Positions 61,101-64,000 of a stretch of 64,000 nt of DNA are shown here, in pieces. The stretch's first letter is position 1. Every line of letters begins with the position of its first letter. Under the pieces are notes generated by a model. The model did not search any database and was not told where the DNA came from. It was given only the letters and a program-made list of their open reading frames with translations. Source of the stretch: UBA8752 sp002172485 (GTDB lineage: Bacteria > Bacteroidota > Bacteroidia > Flavobacteriales_D > Sanyastnellaceae); contig JBELJZ010000004.1 of assembly GCA_042089915.1 (NCBI GenBank), forward strand, positions 67,283 through 131,282. Reading direction: 5' to 3'. A program made the translations under genes and the position numbers.

Positions 61101-62388
61101 GGCCAAACAGGAAATCATTGACGACCTGTTCTTCCTCGATGCCGTGCCGGTTGAGCTCCGCATAGAAGTTGTCGCCGAAGTGCTCTTTCCACCACAGGAA
61201 GGCCTCCTCGGCTTGGCGGTCGCCCACGTTGAGAAGCAGGCTCGGCACCTCGCTGAACAGTCCGCCGGTGAGGACAATGAGGTCCTCCTTGTATTCCAGC
61301 AGCAGGTTGCGGTCGATGCGGGGCACGTAGTAAAAGCCGTCCGTGTAGGCCAGCGAACAGAGCTTGGCGAGGCGGTGATAGCCTGCCCGGTTCTTAGCGA
61401 TGAGGACAATGGGGTATCCGTCGTCCTTCTGAGAGCGGTCGGCATGGTCGCGGCAGACGTTGAGTTCTGCCCCGACGATGGGCTTGATGCCGGCCTTGTG
61501 AGCTGCACGGACGAATTGAAAGGCGCCCATCATGTTGCCGTGGTCGGTCACAGCCAGTGCGGGCATGCCCAGTTCGGCGGCTTTGGCCGCCAGCACTTCG
61601 ACGCTGGACGTGGCCTGCAGTACGCTGAATTGGCTGTGGACGTGCAGGTGGCTGAATGGAATGTCTGCCAACGCCGCCGTGTCGGTTCCAGCTTGCGGAG
61701 GAGCAGCGGTCGCTTGGGCCTTCGCTTCGGGGCCGGGCTGATTAAAGTTCGCGGCCTCCAATTCCGGCGCCTCGTAGCGCACGCCATCCCCAGTGGGGAA
61801 TCCATCGCGTTGGATGACGCCGCGTTGAACCAAGGCGAAAAAGCACTTGGCTGTCGCGTCGACGTCATAGGCCGCGTCATGGGCATCGCCGAAGCCCATT
61901 CCGAAGAGCTTTTCGTGCAACTCTGTCAAGGTCGGCCACTTGAATTTCCCGCCCCGACCGCCAGGGATGGCGCAGAACTCGGTGGCCTCATCCTTGGAGT
62001 CGATGCGGGCCTTGTCGGTGACCTGTTCGGCTGCCTCACCCATGCGGATGTACTCCGCTCCCATGATGTTGACGTCGAATTCGATGTTGTGGCCCATCAC
62101 GTGCTCGGCCCGCTCGAGGTCGCGGCCAAACATTTCCATCACCTCGGCCAGTGGCAAACCGACTTCCGTGGCCCGCTCCGTGGTGATGCCGTGCACCTTG
62201 GCGGAGTTGTACGGAATGGTGAACCCATCCGGCTTCACGATGTGGTTGCCGCGGGAGACCAATTGGCCATCTGGCATGTGCAATTGCCAAGCCAACTGGA
62301 CCAAGCGGGGCCAATTCTCACTGTCCGTCAGCGGTGCGTTCCAATCCCGGGGCAATCCCGTGGTCTCCGTGTCGTAAATGAGAATCAT
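58105..62388 (-). CDS. dnaE: DNA polymerase III alpha subunit with fused proofreading exonuclease
   Basis: A 1427-residue replicative polymerase. Residues 1-200 are a DnaQ-like 3'-5' exonuclease (MILIYDTETTGL with the DxE motif; later MGHNIEFDVNI and GDAHDAAYDVDATAKCFF). A PHP domain starts near 245 (HLHVHSQFSVLQA). The catalytic palm lies near residues 600-720, with VGPGRGSAAGSAVAYCTGIT and PDIDIDFDDEGRG. The C-terminal part has tandem helix-hairpin-helix and OB-type regions. The fused exonuclease is the usual form in many Bacteroidota. It lies head to head with folE. Confidence 0.97.
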   Translation of the reverse strand: MILIYDTETTGLPRDWNAPLTDSENWPRLVQLAWQLHMPDGQLVSRGNHIVKPDGFTIPYNSAKVHGITTERATEVGLPLAEVMEMFGRDLERAEHVMGHNIEFDVNIMGAEYIRMGEAAEQVTDKARIDSKDEATEFCAIPGGRGGKFKWPTLTELHEKLFGMGFGDAHDAAYDVDATAKCFFALVQRGVIQRDGFPTGDGVRYEAPELEAANFNQPGPEAKAQATAAPPQAGTDTAALADIPFSHLHVHSQFSVLQATSSVEVLAAKAAELGMPALAVTDHGNMMGAFQFVRAAHKAGIKPIVGAELNVCRDHADRSQKDDGYPIVLIAKNRAGYHRLAKLCSLAYTDGFYYVPRIDRNLLLEYKEDLIVLTGGLFSEVPSLLLNVGDRQAEEAFLWWKEHFGDNFYAELNRHGIEEEQVVNDFLFGLCRKHGVRYVPANNSYYTTKDEADAHDILLCVKDAANVSQPKRYLGRRGREFRFGLPNDEFYLKSPEEMHRLFADVPEAFETVRDIVDSCEAFELERDVLLPAFDIPAEFVHLEDAVDGGKRGENAYLRHLTYEGAKARYDEITDEIRERLDFELETIEKTGYPGYFLIVQDFTTEARNLGVSVGPGRGSAAGSAVAYCTGITNVDPIAYDLLFERFLNPDRVSLPDIDIDFDDEGRGKVINYVIEKYGANQVAQIITYGTMAAKSSIRDTARVMELPLGDADRLSKQMPDISLDKLFKLDDKALKDKLRGQEGLDAVNAIKAIHDGAGLESEVLKKARVIEGSVRNTGIHACGVIITPDDITNFVPVATAKDSNMVCTQFDNSVAEDAGLLKMDFLGLKTLTIIKDAVRNVKRRSGMDLDPEAFPLDDTATYELFQRGETVGIFQYESVGMQRYLKDLKPTEFADLIAMNALYRPGPLEYIPSFVRRKHGQEPVTYDLAACEEYLAETHGITVYQEQVMLLSQKLAGFTKGEADTLRKAMGKKKRDLIAKMKPKFLEGGNERGHDTETLEKIWKDWEAFASYAFNKSHSTCYAWVAYQTAYLKANHPAEYMAAVLSNNMSDIKKVTFFMEECRRMGVPVLGPDVNESVFKFAVNGEGAIRFGLGAMSGVGEGAVQSIIECREEGAYEGIFDFATKVNLKDCNKRVFESLAQGGAFDGFAKPILRAQCFAEDHKGRTTIELAIRYGQATQESANSSQASLFGGDGGAMDIPEPPIPNCEEWPAFDKLAREKDIVGVYISGHPLDTFKVQLKQFCTPGGIGNLDDLAAARGRTISFGGMVTEAYHKMTKTGKPFGGMVLEDYHGSHKVQLWRDDYVKFKDFCVEGWFLFVKGKVQMRQFRGAEELEFKVLRMELLSDVLEKLAGRLRLQLAVDRLDAERAEAICDLLELHSGGVGVTVELHHEENVLDMISRSRKVELSPELLGRLDEMEGVAYKVVGG

Positions 62389-62486
62389 GACGGGCCAAGT
62401 TCGTGGATTCTCCGGTCCGAATGACGGTTGTGGAAAGGTGGTGGATTGAACATCTCTCGCCTTCGCGTGCTTCTCAACAGTACCGC

Positions 62487-63170
62487 ATGACGAGTACGAC
62501 CCCCCACCCTTCCGACGGCCATTTCGACCAGGCAGAACGCCTCGGTGACGACCACGTAGGCACGTCCGTCGACACCCCCTTGCGTCCCGATGCCTTCGTG
62601 CTGAGTGACGCAGAGAAGATGGCGCGCATCGAGCCTTTGTTCCGTGAAATCATGGACACCCTCGGCCTCGATTTGACGGACGACAGCCTGTCCGGTACCC
62701 CGCGCCGTGTGGCGAAGATGTATGTCCAGGAAATCTTCCGCGGATTGAATCCGGCCAACCATCCGACGTGCAAGACGTTTGACAACACGTACCAATACGG
62801 TGAAATGTTGGTGGAGCGGGACATTACCTTGAATTCCACCTGCGAGCACCACTTCCTGCCGATCCACGGCAAAGCGCATGTCGCCTACATCTCTTCGGGA
62901 CGCGTCATCGGGTTGAGCAAAATCAACCGCCTCGTGGACCACTATGCCAAGCGTCCTCAGGTACAAGAACGGTTGACGCGCCAGGTGGCGGAGGCCTTGA
63001 AAGCCATCCTCGACACCGAGGATGTGGCTGTGGTCATGGACGCCAAGCACATGTGCGTCTCCAGCCGCGGCATCGAAGACGAGGGCAGCTCTACCGTGAC
63101 GGCAGACTACCACGGCGCATTCAAACAGGAGAGCGTCCGTCGGGAGTTCTTGGGACATCTTCGCGGCTGA
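62487..63170 (+). CDS. folE: GTP cyclohydrolase I
   Basis: A 227-residue enzyme that makes 7,8-dihydroneopterin triphosphate from GTP, the first step to tetrahydrofolate. Zinc and substrate residues are visible in LNSTCEHHFLPIHGKAHVAY and VMDAKHMCVSSRGI, and RVIGLSKINRLVDHYAKRPQ is the core GTP-binding helix. The first 35 residues are a loosely conserved extension. ATG 62487 is 98 bases from the divergent dnaE start. Confidence 0.96.
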   Translation: MTSTTPHPSDGHFDQAERLGDDHVGTSVDTPLRPDAFVLSDAEKMARIEPLFREIMDTLGLDLTDDSLSGTPRRVAKMYVQEIFRGLNPANHPTCKTFDNTYQYGEMLVERDITLNSTCEHHFLPIHGKAHVAYISSGRVIGLSKINRLVDHYAKRPQVQERLTRQVAEALKAILDTEDVAVVMDAKHMCVSSRGIEDEGSSTVTADYHGAFKQESVRREFLGHLRG

Positions 63171-63193
63171 ACCCCATCGCCCTTGTGATTCCA

Positions 63194-63224
63194 TTGTGGA
63201 TTCAAGGGTTCTTGGCTATCTTTG
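63194..63224 (+). promoter_or_regulatory. Promoter of rpsP
   Basis: TTG (63194-63196), a 20-base spacer and TATCTTTG (63217-63224), an exact fit to the Bacteroidota consensus. It predicts a leader of about 53 bases. Confidence 0.85.
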
Positions 63225-63281
63225 CCGACCATTTTTAAGCATCAACAACTGGGTTTCGGACCCTTCTAAAACGTTTTTCAC

Positions 63282-64000
63282 ATGGCCACACGCCTCCGCC
63301 TCCAACGCCACGGCAAGAAAGGCAAGCCCTTCTACCACATTGTCGCTGCCGACGCCCGCGCCAAGCGCGACGGCCGCTTCATCGAGAAAATCGGCACGTA
63401 CAACCCCAACACCAACCCGGCCACCATCGACGTGGTGCACGACCGCGCCCTCTACTGGTTGCAGGTCGGTGCCGAGATGAGCCACACGGCCCGCGCCATC
63501 CTCAAGTTCAAGGGGGTCGTGTACCACAATCACCTTCTCAATGGAGTGAAAAAAGGCGCCCTCACTGAAGAGGAAGCCAACAAGAAATTTGAGGCTTGGC
63601 TGCACGAGAAGGAAGGCAAGGTGAACCAGCAGGCCAGCAAAGTGGCTGCCGCCGCTGAGGAAGCCCGCAATCAAGTGTTGGCTGCTGAGAAGGCCGTCAA
63701 TGAGGCCCGTGCCAAGGAAATCGCCGGAAAGCAAGCTGAGCTCGCTGCTGAAGCCGCTGCAGCACAGGCCGCTGCAGAAGCCGAGGCTGCTGCCGCCGCT
63801 GCCGCTGAAGCTGGTGAAGAGGCGCCCGCTGAGGAAGCCGCTGCTGAAGAGGCTCCTGCTGAAGAGGCTCCTGCTGAAGAGGTTGCCGCTGAAGAAACTC
63901 CCGCTGAAGAAGCACCCGCTGAAGAGGCTCCCGCTGAAGAGGCTTCCGCTGAAGAGGCTTCCGCTGAAGAGGCTCCCGCTGAAGAGGCTCCCGCTGAAGA
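63282..64000 (+). CDS. rpsP: 30S ribosomal protein S16 with very long Ala/Glu/Pro tail (3' end beyond window)
   Basis: Residues 1-80 are a normal S16 (MATRLRLQRHGKKGKPFYHI, YNPNTNPATIDVVHDRALYW), a small-subunit assembly protein. A helical, Lys/Glu/Ala-rich stretch (about 85-175) follows, and from about 179 a run of five-residue AEEAP-type repeats that is still going at the window end (239 residues visible). Extended S16 tails occur in Bacteroidota, but this one is long and repeat-built. The stop codon is not in view. Confidence 0.93.
   Translation, partial: MATRLRLQRHGKKGKPFYHIVAADARAKRDGRFIEKIGTYNPNTNPATIDVVHDRALYWLQVGAEMSHTARAILKFKGVVYHNHLLNGVKKGALTEEEANKKFEAWLHEKEGKVNQQASKVAAAAEEARNQVLAAEKAVNEARAKEIAGKQAELAAEAAAAQAAAEAEAAAAAAAEAGEEAPAEEAAAEEAPAEEAPAEEVAAEETPAEEAPAEEAPAEEASAEEASAEEAPAEEAPAE
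63813..64000 (+). repeat. 15-base tandem repeat coding AEEAP units
   Basis: About a dozen copies of a 15-base unit close to GCTGAAGAGGCTCCC with third-position and Pro/Ser/Val/Thr variation, continuing past the window. Such an in-frame tandem array can change copy number by slippage or recombination. Confidence 0.85.

Noticed and set aside
58411..62424. Long plus-strand frames opposite dnaE (327, 564 and 426 codons)
   Set aside because: dnaE is unambiguous across the whole region; the antisense products have no recognisable features.
63813..64000. Tandem repeats considered as a CRISPR array
   Set aside because: Units are contiguous 15-base repeats without spacers and encode an in-frame S16 tail.

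Overview
This 64 kb window looks like a chromosomal piece of a fairly GC-rich (roughly 57-60% by eye) member of the Bacteroidota, probably a marine Flavobacteriales-type lineage. The evidence: gliding-motility-type (CHU_C) and type A C-terminal sorting domains of the type IX secretion system, a GWxTD protein, a Bacteroidota-type short primary sigma factor, DnaE with a fused N-terminal proofreading exonuclease, a DAHP synthase-chorismate mutase fusion, SiaB/SiaC (DUF1987) proteins, and promoters of the Bacteroidota form TTG-N20-TAnnTTTG. I see no rRNA operon, insertion sequence, prophage or CRISPR array. Placement below phylum is inference.

Layout. 0-9 kb: FemAB-like acyltransferase, small monooxygenase-like protein, secreted CHU_C protein, GWxTD protein, family 2 glycosyltransferase, ComEC, HMG-CoA lyase. 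9-17 kb: ZIP metal transporter coupled to a methyltransferase, SiaB/SiaC signalling pair, a 1000-residue ABCG-like transporter with extra N-terminal domains, a beta-helix lipoprotein, a 3-methyladenine DNA glycosylase. 17-27 kb: information-processing genes rpsO, pnp and the primary sigma factor, then accD, an Omp85-like outer-membrane protein, a TrmH-type RNA methyltransferase, an acyltransferase and a DEAD-box helicase. 27-37 kb: 3-hydroxyacyl-CoA dehydrogenase, an overlapping symporter / GHMP kinase / nucleotidyltransferase operon, a redoxin plus haem/copper monooxygenase-like pair, an NlpC/P60 hydrolase and a thiolase. 37-46 kb: RluA-like pseudouridine synthase, a large BNR-type secreted protein and other secreted proteins with dockerin-like C-termini, yebC, DAHP synthase, tRNA-Pro. 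46-56 kb: a polyphosphate-type VTC / DUF4956 / outer-membrane protein operon, a kelch / PH-domain operon, a SIMPL protein, a sulfatase lipoprotein, tRNA-Asp. 56-64 kb: DUF58 protein, thioredoxin, dnaE, folE, and rpsP whose product carries a very long Ala/Glu/Pro repeat tail running off the window.

The genome is tightly packed. Genes on the same strand often overlap by TGATG or ATGA. Convergent genes overlap at their 3' ends, and several intrinsic terminators lie inside the 3' coding part of the opposite gene. Several start codons sit only 4-8 bases after a -7 promoter element, which points to leaderless or ultra-short-leader transcripts.

The most interesting unexplained structure is a family of short Cys-flanked, dockerin-like EF-hand modules at the extreme C-terminus of secreted proteins that lack an obvious T9SS sorting domain. 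They occur at about 28.5, 38.1 and 41.9 kb, with an orphan remnant next to tRNA-Pro at 45.5 kb. A companion Cys repeat of the GCTDP type is shared by three secreted proteins. Other candidates are the transport-phosphorylation-activation sugar operon at 29-33 kb, the redoxin/haem-copper pair at 33-35 kb and the VTC/DUF4956/barrel operon at 46.6-48.9 kb.
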